Origin: Mesotaenium endlicherianum
Taxonomy: Eukaryota; Streptophyta; Zygnematophyceae; Zygnematales; Mesotaeniaceae
NCBI GenBank assembly: GCA_009602735.1
Contig: WELA01006610.1
Span: 103,886-125,883 of the forward strand
DNA length: 21,998 nucleotides
Direction: 5' to 3'
Part shown: positions 1 through 10,263 of the stretch, piece by piece
How the letters are laid out: each line of letters starts with the position of its first letter
Position numbering within the stretch: the stretch's first letter is position 1
The notes under the pieces: model-generated
Told to the model about the DNA's origin: nothing
What the model saw: only the letters and a program-made list of their open reading frames with translations
Database searches by the model: none
Program-made: the position numbers and the translations under genes

Positions 1-32
<32 letters not shown>
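1..32. repeat. (GA)16 microsatellite at the window edge
   Basis: An uninterrupted GA repeat begins at base 1, followed by more interrupted GA-rich sequence at 121-176. It lies in RPC4 intron 8. Confidence 0.95.
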
Positions 33-34
<2 letters not shown>

Positions 35-378
35 CCTACCAACTGAGCAAATCGGTGCCTAAGAGGGCCCTCCCGGGGCGGGGAGGGGGACAGAGGGAGG
101 CGAGAGGAGCTTTTGAGAATAAGAGAGAAAGAGAGGAAAAGAGAGAAAGAGAGAGAGAGGGAGAGGGAGAGAGAGCAATGACTTGAGTGCGCGGGCTCAA
201 GGCAAGCCCCAGGGCTCCTGCAGGTGCGGCCTGGAGGCGCACTTGGAATACTTTCACTAGTGCCTTGGCGCTGAGCACTCTGAGCATGTGTGTGCGCATG
301 CGCGTGAGTGCATGTGTGCATGCGTGCGTGCACGTGTGGCGGGAAGTAAAGAGCGTATGGGGAGCACACGCCGCCCAC
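1..378 (-). other. Start of RPC4 intron 8, running off the left edge
   Basis: On the minus strand this follows the GTGGGC donor after exon 8. It is pyrimidine-rich from about 176 down to 1, a (CT) tract that could be the polypyrimidine tract of a later acceptor. Two internal acceptor-like sites exist. The one near 218 would add EPWGLP and then stop. The one near 59 (TTAG then GCACCG) gives no RPC4-like peptide. I therefore think the next exon lies outside the window. Confidence 0.5.
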
Positions 379-3300
379 CAGGAGCTGGAGCTCGGCTGCC
401 GGCGTGACGGCGTCCTCGTCGTATGCCGCCGCCTTCTTGCCGCCTTCCTCCATCTCCTCGTCCTCATCCTCCTCTGCCTCTGCTTCCTCCCAAGCCCAAC
501 TCACACCCCACAACCCACCCCCCCTCCACCGCGTCCCGCCCAATCGCCTTCGTATATCTGAGAGGTGGAGAAAAAGGACCCCACCACTATTCTCCTAGTT
601 GCCCAGTTGCTGCAAGGGGGGGGGGGGGGTGTTTAATGGGGGCCACAAAAATTATGATGGAGTAAACCCGGGTCGTGCGAGGCCTGGCAAACGTTGGAGG
701 AAGACGATCCCGCACGAGAGGAGAGAATATGCATAAACCTCTAAGGATATGTAGCCATTGGAGAGGGCTCAAGGCTCGCTGAAAGGGAGTTGTGCGGAGG
801 CAAAGGGGAGAGGCAGCCCAACCTGGAGGTGGCGAGGCTCCCCCCTTCTCAGAGGGTCAAACGGGTCAAACTAAGGTCTGCTTCGTCCAAACGTGCCAGA
901 GAGAGGAGGGAAAGCAAGAAGGTTTGGCACTGGGGCCAAGGAGTGCCCTCTGGCAGCCCACCCATGCACACACATGCCCACTGCCTCTTGCAATGCTTGC
1001 AAAACCACACCAGCCTACAAGGTAGGGCCACGTAATGGCAGCCAAAAACACAGATCACGGCGCACGCGCGCGCATGCCGTAATCGGATGTCAACCATACA
1101 GGCTGCGACATGAACATAGAAAGTAGGGGGCGGCAGCCTGCACGCACGCACGCACACACGCGCGTGCGCCTGCCCGCTGGCATGCGCATCTCTGTGCGTG
1201 TGTGAGTGTTGTGTGGCAGAGGAGTCGGAGGACGGGGGGTGAGGGGTGGGAAAGAAATAAGCGGGGCGGGAGTTGGCGGAGGCAGAGGTGCACGGACCGG
1301 CAGCAGCGTAGGGCTCACGGAGGGGCAGCGACATGGGGTAGTTCTTTGCGTAATCCTGCAGCATCGCCAGTCAGACATTGCGCGACGCAGCCAACCCCGC
1401 CACATCAGCTCCCCCCAACGCACCAGCACACATAAAGATGAGCAGCAGCAGCAGCAGCAGCAGCAGTAGCCGAAGGAAGAGAAGAAGGGGAGGAGACCGG
1501 CACGTTTCTCTTCTCTGGTGGGGGCAAAAAGAGGGGGGAGGGGNAGCGGAGAGAGTCGGTGGGGCGGGAGCAGGTGCGGGCGTAGAGTGGAGAGAAGGCG
1601 GGGTGGACGGGCCAGCATCTATCAGCATGCTCATAGGGGCATAGATGCTGAGAGACGAAAACCTGACAGTACTACGATTCCTTGTGAGAGGAGGAAGGCA
1701 AAGGAGGAGGAGGCGGAGGAGGCGGAGGTGGAGCAGGTGGTGGAGGGAGGAGGAGGAGGAGGAACAGCAGAGGACGCGGAGAAAGAGGAGGAGGCAAAGG
1801 AGGTGGCGCTGCATGATGGCCCAGCCATATGCACCAACGAACATAAGAGTCTGTGTCACTTCCATCTGGCAATGTCCACGTGAATGAGACACGCGCGCGC
1901 TTCCTCTTCCACCAACCATCAAGCGCCGGGGAGATATCGCACCATGACGTAGCTCTGGAGTGCCACTTGGCATGCAGCGAGGGCCCCTGGTGGGGGGAAT
2001 GGAGAGGGGAGGGGGAGGGGGAGGGGGAGGGGACACATGGCGGCTTACAAAGGGCGCTTGGAGCTTCTTCACTTTGCCCTTGCTGTCCCGGAAGTCCATG
2101 GGGCCTGCCGCACACACCCCCTCGTTGCGCTGCCGTGTCAGAACCGTACTCCCTCCAAGCTCTGCTGAGGCAGCGCAAGCAGAGGCTTCCAATTTGACCA
2201 TCGTGGCCCCCCTCCCCTCGCACTTCCACGCCCCAAAGCTGAAGGCTGCGGGGAGAGAACGTGCAGGGAGAGGGAGAGGGAACTCCAATAATAGTGGGAG
2301 TCACCAACCACACACAGGTAAAGGGTGTTTCTTGACAGGAGGCTGCAGCGGAAGGGTGAGGGGGGCAAGGCACGCACCCTCAGGAATGCCCTCTGCGTTG
2401 AGCTTGCCGCCCGCAGACGAGGAGCCCCCGCTGCCCCCGCCGCCTCCGCCACCTCCGNCGACCCGAAGCCAAAAGCGACCTTCATGGATGTGCCACCTGT
2501 CCCGCCGCAAGCCCCGGCCTCCAGCGCATCAGATCAGACCATTTGCGCTTTCCGCACGCATTTTGAGAGCGAATCTGCTCATCCACTCTGACGGCCACTA
2601 GCGGATATGCTAAGCCCCGAACCCCCAATACAACCTTAGCCCAAAACCTAATTGCTAGCAGCAGCTGCAATGAACGACAGATGGCGGCATCCCAATACTG
2701 AGGTTTTGTCGGGTGCCACTCACGAGGAGCCAGGAGGAGTCGCAAAGAGAAACAGCCGCAGAGATGCAATGCAAGAGAAAGCAAACACAAGGGACAGCTG
2801 GCACGCCGAAAGCACAGCAAGCGAGTGGCGGGCGGAGGCAATCAACGGCACGCATAGGCACACGCATGTAAGCCATGCAGGGGACAGAAAAATGGTAGGG
2901 CCCCTTGGTTGCTCTGTGATTCTCACACACCCTTGTTCTCGTAGCGCCTCTGCTGGCCGCCCAGGCCCCCCTGCTCCTGCGATTGCTGCATCCCCTCCGG
3001 CATCGCACACACACACGCACACACACACACACCGCTCCACAGGGCCGCCACATTGCACAAACAAGCGCTCGCAATCAGTCCCAGGGATGATTTATCTGGA
3101 GAATTAAGAGCAAAGGAGAAGACAAAGAGAAAGAAGAAGGAGACGGAGAGGAGGAAGAAGAAGAAGAAGAAAAAGAAGCAGCAGGGAGGGCTCCCCAGGG
3201 CTCAGCCCCAGCCCTGGGGTGGGCCCAGGAAGAGGGACGCTTGCTAGCTGCAGGCCTGGGCTTGGGACTTTGGGCTTTATGTTTCGTGAAGGGGCACGGC

Positions 3301-3619
3301 GCCCAGGACCAGACCTCTCCAACCTTGCTCCTCCCCTTCCCCTCCTCCCACCCTCCCCCCCTCCCTCTCTCCCCCTCTCTCGCCCGCCCTGCCTTCCACC
3401 CCTCTTCCCCATGCCCTCACTCCCTTCCCTCCCGCCACTCAGTCTCTCTCTCTCTCTCACCCCCCCTCCCTTGTTTGTCTCCTCGCTCCCTCTCCCTTCG
3501 TGGGCGGAAAGGCCCACATGGCACGCAGCGAGAGAGTGGGACAGCCAAACAGCCAGCTGGCGTGAGGCCTCAGAGGCCACGGCTTGCTGTGGGGCCAGAT
3601 GCAGGCTTTCCAGGGTTTA

Positions 3620-3678
<59 letters not shown>

Positions 3679-4488
3679 GAGGTCTGCTGGGGAGTGAAGG
3701 AGTGAGGGAGTGAGCGGGGTGCTTGGCCTTACGAGGAAGATCTTCTTGAGCTCGCTGGTCAGCGCCGCATCCCCTGCTTCCTCCCTGCACCGCACCCCCC
3801 CCCATTTCTCCCTCCTCATCTTTGTGTACTCATACCAGGCCCGGGCAATCGTATGTATTCAGGGGAAGCAAATAGCAACCGACTGAGATTTAAGGCAGTT
3901 CGCAGTTGTTACGTTGAGCAAGTTGCAAGTGAATAGCACATGCAAAGGCGGATGCAACCAGCAATACATACAGAGCATGCACACCCGTGCCCTCCAACTC
4001 CTCAGGGATGAGCTCTGCAGGAGGCTCTCGTTGCGACGCCCAAGGAGGAGAGGGGGGCACCAAAGTGTCAACCCTGTGGAGCAGCAACAATGCCTTTGGA
4101 TGCCTGAAAGCGTCACAGAGAAGCTGGCTGAGAATTGCACAATCCTGTTTCTGAGAGATGTCCACGCTGCCTTTCAGAAACGGCTTTCGTGACAGGGACA
4201 TTACAAATATGTACATATCTGAAGTTTTGGTTGATCCTGATGTCACGAGATTCGCACAATGCTAGTGTATTTACAAAGTTAAGTGAAGGGTCCTTGGGGA
4301 AATTCTCTTGTGGTGGGGGGAGGGGGGCGGGGGAGGGCAAACAGCAGCTTACACAGGCTTGAGGGAGGCCTTTTTGACGAGCCTCCTGGTGGGCACCTTG
4401 GGGGCAAACTTGGTCTGCTCACTCACACATCACATACGCGCATGCGTGTCAGACTCACACAGAAAGGCACGGACAAAAGCGCGCGCAT

Positions 4489-4525
<37 letters not shown>

Positions 4526-5706
4526 TAGAAAGACACAGTTGCACGCGCCACTGCACGCAACCCGCGCACTCAAAAGCACACGCACGCAGACACATTCGCA
4601 CGTGCCAAGCAGAGGCACTGGCAAGCACAGGCACGCACGCAACGCTTCCAGCGCACACAAGCTCAGCACCTGCTGCGAAAACTCTCAATCCTCAACCCTA
4701 ACTCGCTAAAGTCTTCCATGCGCCCAGCGCCAGCACGCCCTCCCAGCTGGGGGAGACAGAAGCAGTGGCCATGGAGGAGCCCGGCAGCTCTGAGCCAACG
4801 ACCCATCTCTTGCAAACGTAAACCCTCGCCAGGGCTTCATTCAGCAAACCCCAAACCCCTACAACCCGTGCTGGGGTTTGTCAATCCTGTCCCTACATGG
4901 GTCGCTTTCAACCAAGAGCCAAAAGCCTCTGAAGGGTTTCAGCGGATAAGGTTTAGGCTGTCAAGCGTATGCAGCTGATTTGGGCAGATGAGCTGGTCAG
5001 TCTGAAGATCAGCAAGAAATGTGGCTTGCCCTGCACCGCTGATGGTTGTCATCCAACCAAGCAGGGAGATATGGCAGGCCCTTGCAGTGGAAGATGACAA
5101 CGAGTGAGATGAGACACAAAGTATTTGCGTCCTCCCTGTCCCCGTCCCCGTCCCTGTCCCTGTCCCTGTCCCTGTCTCTGTTCTCCTGCCCGTCCTCCTC
5201 CTTCCCCCTCCTCCCCCCCTTGCCCTGGCCGACTTCCTCCAAGTGGGCACGGCTTTGAGCCCAACCTCTCTATCATGTAAACACCCAGCTGCCTTGCTGT
5301 CTTGCTGTCACTTGCTAGCAAATGCAGGGCTGGAATTAATATTGCCTGCAGCACCAGACTAACTGCTTTGAAAACAAGTTGCCCAAAGAAGGAAAAGGAG
5401 GAGAAGGGTGGGAGGTATAAAGAGGAGACGGGTGGAGAAGGGGAAAGGAGGAGGAGGAGGAGGAGGAGGAGGAGGAAAAGGAGGGGGGACCTTCTTGACA
5501 CCACCGCTGGTAAAAGCTTCGGCTGCCGGCTTCACATCCTGTGGCACGCTCGACGGGCCAGGCGTCGGGTCCTTCAAGCTTCCTAGCCTGCCACCTGGCT
5601 TCTCCAGCTTTACGACAGCCCTAGGGCGTGCAGCAGCTGGCGTAGGCTTTGGGGCGGTAGAATTTCCATTTGTAGCTCCCTCTTCCTCCTTCTTTACGCC
5701 TGTCAT
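379..5706 (-). CDS. RPC4: RNA polymerase III subunit RPC4 (Rpc53/POLR3D family), C-terminus outside the window
   Basis: Spliced gene. Exons on the minus strand: 5706-5491, 4414-4353, 3784-3733, 2985-2931, 2496-2378, 2104-2049, 1355-1298, 479-379. All introns are GT-AG and every junction is in phase, except for a one-base slip at the N at 2458. RPC4 pairs with RPC5 in a TFIIF-like module of Pol III that acts in initiation, termination and reinitiation. Family hallmarks appear in the expected order: a basic N-terminal block across exons 1/2 (GGVKK then TKFAPKVPTRR), KVAFGFGS (about residues 134-141), DYAKNYPMSLPLREPY in exon 7, and YDEDAVTPAAELQLL in exon 8. The last two match what I remember of plant RPC4. 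About 240 residues are visible. The conserved C-terminal beta domain must lie left of position 1. The start is a true ATG at 5706. The exon 4 acceptor could also be at 2994, and the intron 1 donor (GTCCCC) is weak. The family is well supported; exact exon edges are less certain. Confidence 0.85.
616..629. repeat. Run of 14 G
   Basis: A homopolymer in RPC4 intron 7; poly-C on the message. Confidence 0.95.
1441..1466. repeat. (AGC)n trinucleotide repeat
   Basis: About nine AGC units in RPC4 intron 6, upstream of the exon 7 acceptor. Non-coding in the gene model. Confidence 0.9.
2006..2032 (+). repeat. (GGGGGA)n array with G-quadruplex potential
   Basis: Five G-tracts of four or five bases, each separated by one A, on the plus strand. 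It is in RPC4 intron 6. The plus strand is the template for RPC4, so the message is C-rich here. Confidence 0.85.
3622..3673. repeat. (GA)26 microsatellite
   Basis: An uninterrupted GA dinucleotide repeat of 52 bases in RPC4 intron 3. It reads as CT on the transcribed message, close to the start of that intron. Confidence 0.95.
4490..4522. repeat. (CA)16 microsatellite
   Basis: A CA dinucleotide repeat in RPC4 intron 1, surrounded by looser GCAC-type sequence at 4430-4640. Similar alternating purine-pyrimidine sequence recurs in CLASSY-like introns near 11740-11880, 13180-13280 and 18540-18590. Confidence 0.95.
5135..5176. repeat. (CCTGTC)/(CCCGTC) hexanucleotide array
   Basis: About seven six-base units with C/T variation in RPC4 intron 1. 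On the coding strand it reads as GACAGG/GACGGG repeats, which give the spurious GTGTGT and RDRDRD open frames here. Confidence 0.9.
5447..5476. repeat. (GGA)10 trinucleotide repeat
   Basis: A GGA run just inside RPC4 intron 1, shortly after the exon 1 donor. Reads as TCC on the message. Confidence 0.9.
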
Positions 5707-7055
5707 AGCTGTAGGGATCTAGCTCTCTCACAACACGTCCTGTTTGTACTCGGTTTAAGCCTCACACTCGTATGAGTACATGATTGGTCAGCCTGGCACC
5801 CATATTTACTCACAATGCAATCTTTCTCGTTCGAACATTCTAAGTTCAAGGTGATCAGCCTAGTATTCCTTGTTTCTATTCTCCGTTCGAATTCTAAGCG
5901 AGAATTTCCACACCACGTTAGCAGTATCTATTCCATCCACACCATACTATGAATGCACTCGCAGACGCGCAGGGCGTCTGCCAACGAATAATTAACTGGT
6001 TTGCAAAAGACTCGCAGGGCGTCTTATTTAAACAAGAAGCTACTACAAGATCCTGCGAAAGTTTGCCTATACTTAAATCACTGTAAGACGCTTGACTTGA
6101 GCTCCACTTATATTCGGATATCGAAGTGCATCTGGAGCTGCATGACGCCCCCAAATTGTCCGATGTTGTTCTACTTGAGTTTCCGATTGCTACGCATTGG
6201 GTACAGATGCATGTCGGAGTCCGGACCTTTCGCTACCCGTCCATTTGTGCTGGTTCGGACCGTAGCTTCAAGACGATGGTTTTCCGCAGTTTTCCGGATG
6301 TCAGAACAATGTTACCTTTTGGTACCGCACGGATCTGCCGGCTGCCAGCTGGGCTTACACTATAGGGCCTTTAACTCTGTGCCATGTGGGCTGCTGTGGG
6401 CCACTATGGGCTGCAGCGTAGCAGCGGGCCACAGCGGGCTGCCCTTAACTGCAGCCTGAAAGTAACCACCGACGTCATCTGCCCTCGAGCGCTATAGTTA
6501 AAAAGCATTATGTGCCCTTTAAAAAAGGTACAGCAGACGGACAACCGCCCACCAAATGTGGTCACTGCATGCTCTAGCCAATCCTCCATAAACCTATATT
6601 CCAAAAAGCTCGTCAGTTTGTATGCAATAACTGACAGCTAGCTGCTATACATGATACGTCTCTGCAAAAAGTATAAGTACAGTTCGAAGATACCGAAGAA
6701 CATTTGACAACTTCCATGAAATATGAGGAAGTGGGTCTCATTGAGAGGTGCAGTGGATATGCTGGTCTCTAGAAGTTTTGGATCACATGTATACACAGGC
6801 AATACAAGAAGCTTCTTAATCGTGTCCGCAAAAAGCTGTGATAGTCATGAAACTTATTCTTCTTCCGATAAGTAGTCATCATGTATGTTAATAAATATCC
6901 GTGAGACGAGAGACTGCGTCGAAATCAATGGCAGAGGTACCTGTCAGGTGCATGGTGTCCTGCCTCTCCACGAAGCAACTACGAAACGGCGAGGTTCATG
7001 TTTGCCAGTTTAACGAAGCTTTGTTAGTGTAGGAGACCACCTGATTTGGCAGCGG
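5707..7055. other. Spacer between head-to-head RPC4 and the plus-strand gene
   Basis: About 1.35 kb between two divergent ATGs, AT-richer than the exons on either side. It presumably holds both promoters and 5' untranslated regions. A TATA-like string (gtataagtac) lies near 6669, but it is not placed well enough to call a promoter. A 12-base string, cgcagggcgtct, occurs at 5968-5979 and again at 6013-6024. GC-rich repeats (gggctgctgtgggccac-like) cluster at about 6380-6450. No gene is supported. Confidence 0.5.
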
Positions 7056-9146
7056 ATGGGTGATCATGATGCCATGGGCGAAGATTTGGAAACAAGGGAC
7101 AGGCCGCACTCTGAAATAGAAATGCTGGATTCTTTTGATTGGTTCTTAAACGACGAAAATGAAGAAGACGATCAGAAAGAAGGAGATATACTTGCCTGGG
7201 CGGATGCATGTTTGGAGAAAGAGCCCATCACTGTTGCCGAAAGGGAGAGGCTGGGGAACAACGCTATGTCACCTGCAGAGTGCCGTACATTGTGTGAGGT
7301 GGATGCCACGTCGGTACAGCAGGTAGTGTTAAGAACCAAAGCACAAGTCCTCAAGAGAAAGAGAAAGCGCGAGGCTTATGGGGCTGCAGCTGATGATATG
7401 GAGATCACGCGCGAGGATGGAGGAAGGGCATCTGCTTCTGCTAAATCAGACGATGCGCAGGTGGCGCATGCTTATAGGAGGCTTGCCTCTCTCCAGAAAT
7501 CGAGGCTACTGGATGGAAACATGAGGACAAGCAGTGAGGACTCTGAGAAGGAGGAAGTGCAGCAGGAGCAGCAGGAGCAGCAGGAGCAGCAGCAACAGGA
7601 GCGGCAGCAGCAGGAAGAAGAGGAACCCAGGGATGGTGGGGGGAGGGAGCAGAAGCATGGGTACAAGATCGATATGGTGCAAGAACTCTGCAGGGGCAAC
7701 GTTTCAGGTGTGGCTGCAGCACTGGCTGAGAAGTATGGAAGCTCAAGCCAGCTGTCAGCATCCCTGCAAGAGGTAACCCTCCAACATGAGCCCCACGCCT
7801 CGCCTCGCCTCCCTCCCCCCTCCCCTCTCTTTCCCAAGGAAATCTGAAACTTCGAAAACCAAAGATGTAAAACCTTCACGTCACACCCTACAAGCACGTA
7901 CTGTCAACCCTAAAAGAAAGGAGCACCACATGCTGTTTCTGCCCGTCTTCCGCGATGGGAGTGCACGTCTTTCATGCCTTTGACTACGCACAGGCAATGT
8001 GCATGCACCCAGCAGTGCACGCTGGCCAATACACGGGGGTGCCTGCTAGCAGGGCTGCAACATGGATGCTTGTACAGGTGAGGTGGAGGTAGCAAGAGGT
8101 AGACACGCGCGCACCAGCCTTCTTGAGAGTTTGACATACAGCATGTGGATGCTGTGGCTGTGGCTGTGGCTGTGGCTGTGGCTGTTGTGCTTCGCATCTG
8201 CAGTGAAGCTGAGCTGATAGCATGCTCATGCCGGCCTGCTTTACTTGAGCCTTTCTGTGCGCTTGGTGCAAGGATCATCTTGTTACTCAGCCCGATGCAC
8301 TCCAGTACTTGCAGCGGGAAATGTGGAAAGTGTTGGGCACCTACATGCAATCACAGTATCTGAGTGGAAGACGTTGCCTCTTCCGTGCAGTGCATGGAGT
8401 ATCTGCATGCTGCGTCAGCATGGGCCAACAGGCTTCCGCCAGGTGGAACATGTCCCCGCCAGGCTGGCACAAAAGGCGTCCCGGCAGTCGGGTCCGACCT
8501 GGTGCGCGGTCCCCACAAAAGCGGAGCTACTACACGCCACATGGCAAGGGGGGAGTCTCCTGTCGAAGCTTCGCTGCAAGCACCCGTGCACGGCGGCCAG
8601 CTGGACAGGCCTCGAGATCTGACACCTGTCCCGACTCAGGCCCCAAAGCCTCCGGCCCGTGCTCCTCGCACTCCCTCTCCGGTTGCTTGGGTACTATGCC
8701 TCCCCTGTATCTCCGCCGAAGCAGCAGCCCCTGAGGGAGCCGCCCAAGGCTCCGGGCATCATACCAACGGTGGCCGTGCAGTGCGCCATGTGTCCCCTCC
8801 TGCACGAGCTGTCACTGGCGGCCAATTGGAGGAGGAGTCGGAGGGGAGCCGCAGCCTTCCTGAAGATGACGATAATGGAGGTGGAGGCCAAGCCGGGAAG
8901 AGTTTGAAGCGGGGCCACGACCGAGACAGATGTCGAATGAGTGAAGAAAACAACCCTCAAGTCGGAGCCGGAGCCGGAGTCGGAGCCGGGGCCAGAGATG
9001 AACCCGGTGCCAGGGCCAGAGCTGGTGGGAGGATGCTAAAGAGGGCCACAGTGCGAAAGGACGCCAGCAGCACTGCTCAGCTCAAAGCTCACCATGCTGC
9101 CGCCGCCGCTGCTGCTGCTGCTGCTGCCTGCGTTTGCTGTAGGTAG
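7056..9146 (+). CDS. Unrecognised acidic, low-complexity, probably nuclear protein (two-exon model)
   Basis: I do not recognise this family. Exon 1 is 7056-7772: an ATG start, 239 codons, and an AGAG/GTAACC donor in phase 0. It encodes an acidic N-terminus, a basic KRKRKR patch near residue 107, a Glu/Gln tract (about residues 168-190), and a helix-prone segment with DMVQELCRG before the donor. Exon 2 is placed at 8391-9146 after a good acceptor (cctcttccgtgcag). It is also phase 0 and gives a total of about 490 residues. The exon 2 product is Pro/Ala-rich, then acidic, then has Gly-Ala repeats from GGAGCC units, a basic segment, and a poly-Ala run ending in TAG. A second phase-0 acceptor at 8315 opens another frame (see findings), so the 5' end of exon 2 is uncertain. 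The gene lies head-to-head with RPC4 and converges on the CLASSY-like gene. Composition suggests a nuclear, largely disordered protein; that is inference. Confidence 0.5.
8151..8186. repeat. (GCTGTG)n hexanucleotide repeat
   Basis: Five exact units and a variant sixth, within the intron proposed between the two exons of the plus-strand gene. Confidence 0.9.
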
Positions 9147-9381
9147 GGTCTGTGCGTTTTTACTCCTTCGCAAGTCACATTGGCTAGGCATTGAAGCGTG
9201 ACTATTGCTGCTGTTTAAGGGCGTATTCAATGCAGGGGCCAATGGCGCGCCTAGGGTTTGGTGGAGAAAGGTGGCCTTGTACGACTTCCAGAAAATAAAC
9301 GCCAATCAGTTGATGGGAGGGCGTTGCTCGATGCAGCCCCGAGTAACTTTTGCATGCACCTCTCGCATGACAAGATTTTTC

Positions 9382-9401
9382 CCGGTGAATATTATCACCG
9401 G
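9382..9401. repeat. Short inverted repeat, 7-bp arms
   Basis: Arms ccggtga and tcaccgg around the six-base centre atatta. It is a perfect match seen directly. It lies in the convergent spacer, 236 bases after the plus-strand stop. It could be a protein-binding site or chance. Confidence 0.7.
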
Positions 9402-9831
9402 CGACGAACATTGGAATCACTAGTGAATGTCTGAATGACTTTTTCTTTTATTAGTTAGTTGATGACCATTTAAAACCCAGATGTGCTAGCGCATGACGTG
9501 CTCACACGGGGGTGAGCTAGCTATGTTTCAGGTTAGGAAAAAGTGTACGTAGTCTGTGAGAGCTACCATGGAAGAGCTGCGGTGAAGCAGTCGGTCGACA
9601 AAGCTCAGAAGTGCTGGCAGCAAGGAGAGCAGTTGCATGAGATGCACTACATACGGATACTAGATGAAAATTCCGATGCATTTTCTACGCATAGCCTACC
9701 CCCCAATGGGAAGCTCACACAATAGTGCAGGAAGGACTCACAGGGAGATCTCCACTAGTTCTTTGCCGTGAGATCGAATCTGATCTGATCGGGTCCAATT
9801 AGTCTCAGCCACTTTGCCTGGTGATTGCAGG

Positions 9832-9854
9832 CAGGGGCGCCAATGGCGCCCCTG
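9832..9854. repeat. Perfect inverted repeat, 10-bp arms with a 3-base loop
   Basis: Arms caggggcgcc and ggcgcccctg flank aat. A related, imperfect string (caggggccaatggcgcgcct) occurs about 600 bases upstream near 9233, which hints at a repeated element. Confidence 0.85.
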
Positions 9855-9916
9855 TACAGCTGGCTGGTGAATCATGCATGACGTCATATTCTAGTGTTGA
9901 GAGTGAGCTACATGCA

Positions 9917-9964
9917 GGGGGCAGGGCGAAGACAACAACCATATTTTGCCTTCGCCCTGCCCCC
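9917..9964. repeat. Perfect 15-bp inverted repeat (hairpin) with an 18-base loop
   Basis: Left arm gggggcagggcgaag (9917-9931) and right arm cttcgccctgccccc (9950-9964) are exact reverse complements. The loop is AT-rich. It could be a miniature transposable element remnant or a transcript-end hairpin. I saw no clear target-site duplication. Confidence 0.85.
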
Positions 9965-10263
9965 AGGTCAGTATAGACGCAGCAGAGATGTACTGACTGC
10001 CTTTTTTGTATTTACATCTAGAATTTACACCTACTCACTACAGGTCTCGAGCACCTAACCCGAGGAAAGATTCTCCCAGCAAGCGCTAAGCAGCTAGCTG
10101 CACGGCACGCAGAATGAGAACGCACTCCCAGCAGGGGGGTTTCGGCTCACAAATGAGGGGGGCATGCGACCCCCAAGCTGCTCTTGCTGCTTGCTGCATG
10201 CACGCTCCCTGGTGCAAGTCAACCACGCAGCGAGCCAGCTGTGTCGTGCCAGCTGTCAGCGCG

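Larger units (their letters stand above)
9147..10263. other. Spacer between convergent genes
   Basis: This AT-richer stretch separates the stop codons of the plus-strand gene and the CLASSY-like gene, so it should contain both 3' ends. It carries three short inverted repeats (annotated separately) and a 60-codon open frame at 9543-9725 that I could not join to either gene. No clear polyadenylation signal was assigned. Confidence 0.45.

Noticed and set aside
218..378. RPC4 exon 9 starting at the ctgcag acceptor near 218
   Set aside because: It would add six residues and stop, losing the conserved C-terminal domain that defines the family.
36..467. 143-residue minus-strand open frame
   Set aside because: It is a low-complexity Ser/Leu/His frame from GA and GCAC repeats. 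The real exon 8 of RPC4 here (379-479) uses a different frame supported by splice phase.
1544..1544. Second N in the window
   Set aside because: It lies in RPC4 intron 6, so it has no effect on the coding frame.
1371..2288. 305-residue minus-strand open frame
   Set aside because: It reads through introns and simple repeats. Only the 56-base part that is RPC4 exon 6 (2049-2104) is supported.
4430..4640. CRISPR-like spaced repeats
   Set aside because: These are degenerate CA/GCAC microsatellites with no constant repeat and spacer lengths, in a eukaryotic intron.
5820..5910. Two B-box-like strings (GTTCGAA...) suggesting a tRNA
   Set aside because: No A-box at the right spacing and no cloverleaf could be folded around either.
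8309..8734. Plus-strand frame as exon 2 of the unknown gene along its full length
   Set aside because: After about 8360 it becomes Ser/Arg/Gly-rich like a shadow frame, while the alternative frame stays open to 9146 with plausible composition. Its first 45 bases are kept as a finding.
9543..9725. 60-codon plus-strand frame that looks mildly coding
   Set aside because: It starts at GTG and has no ATG. Its phase does not fit donors near 9138 or 9142, and the best acceptor (9532) leads straight into a stop.
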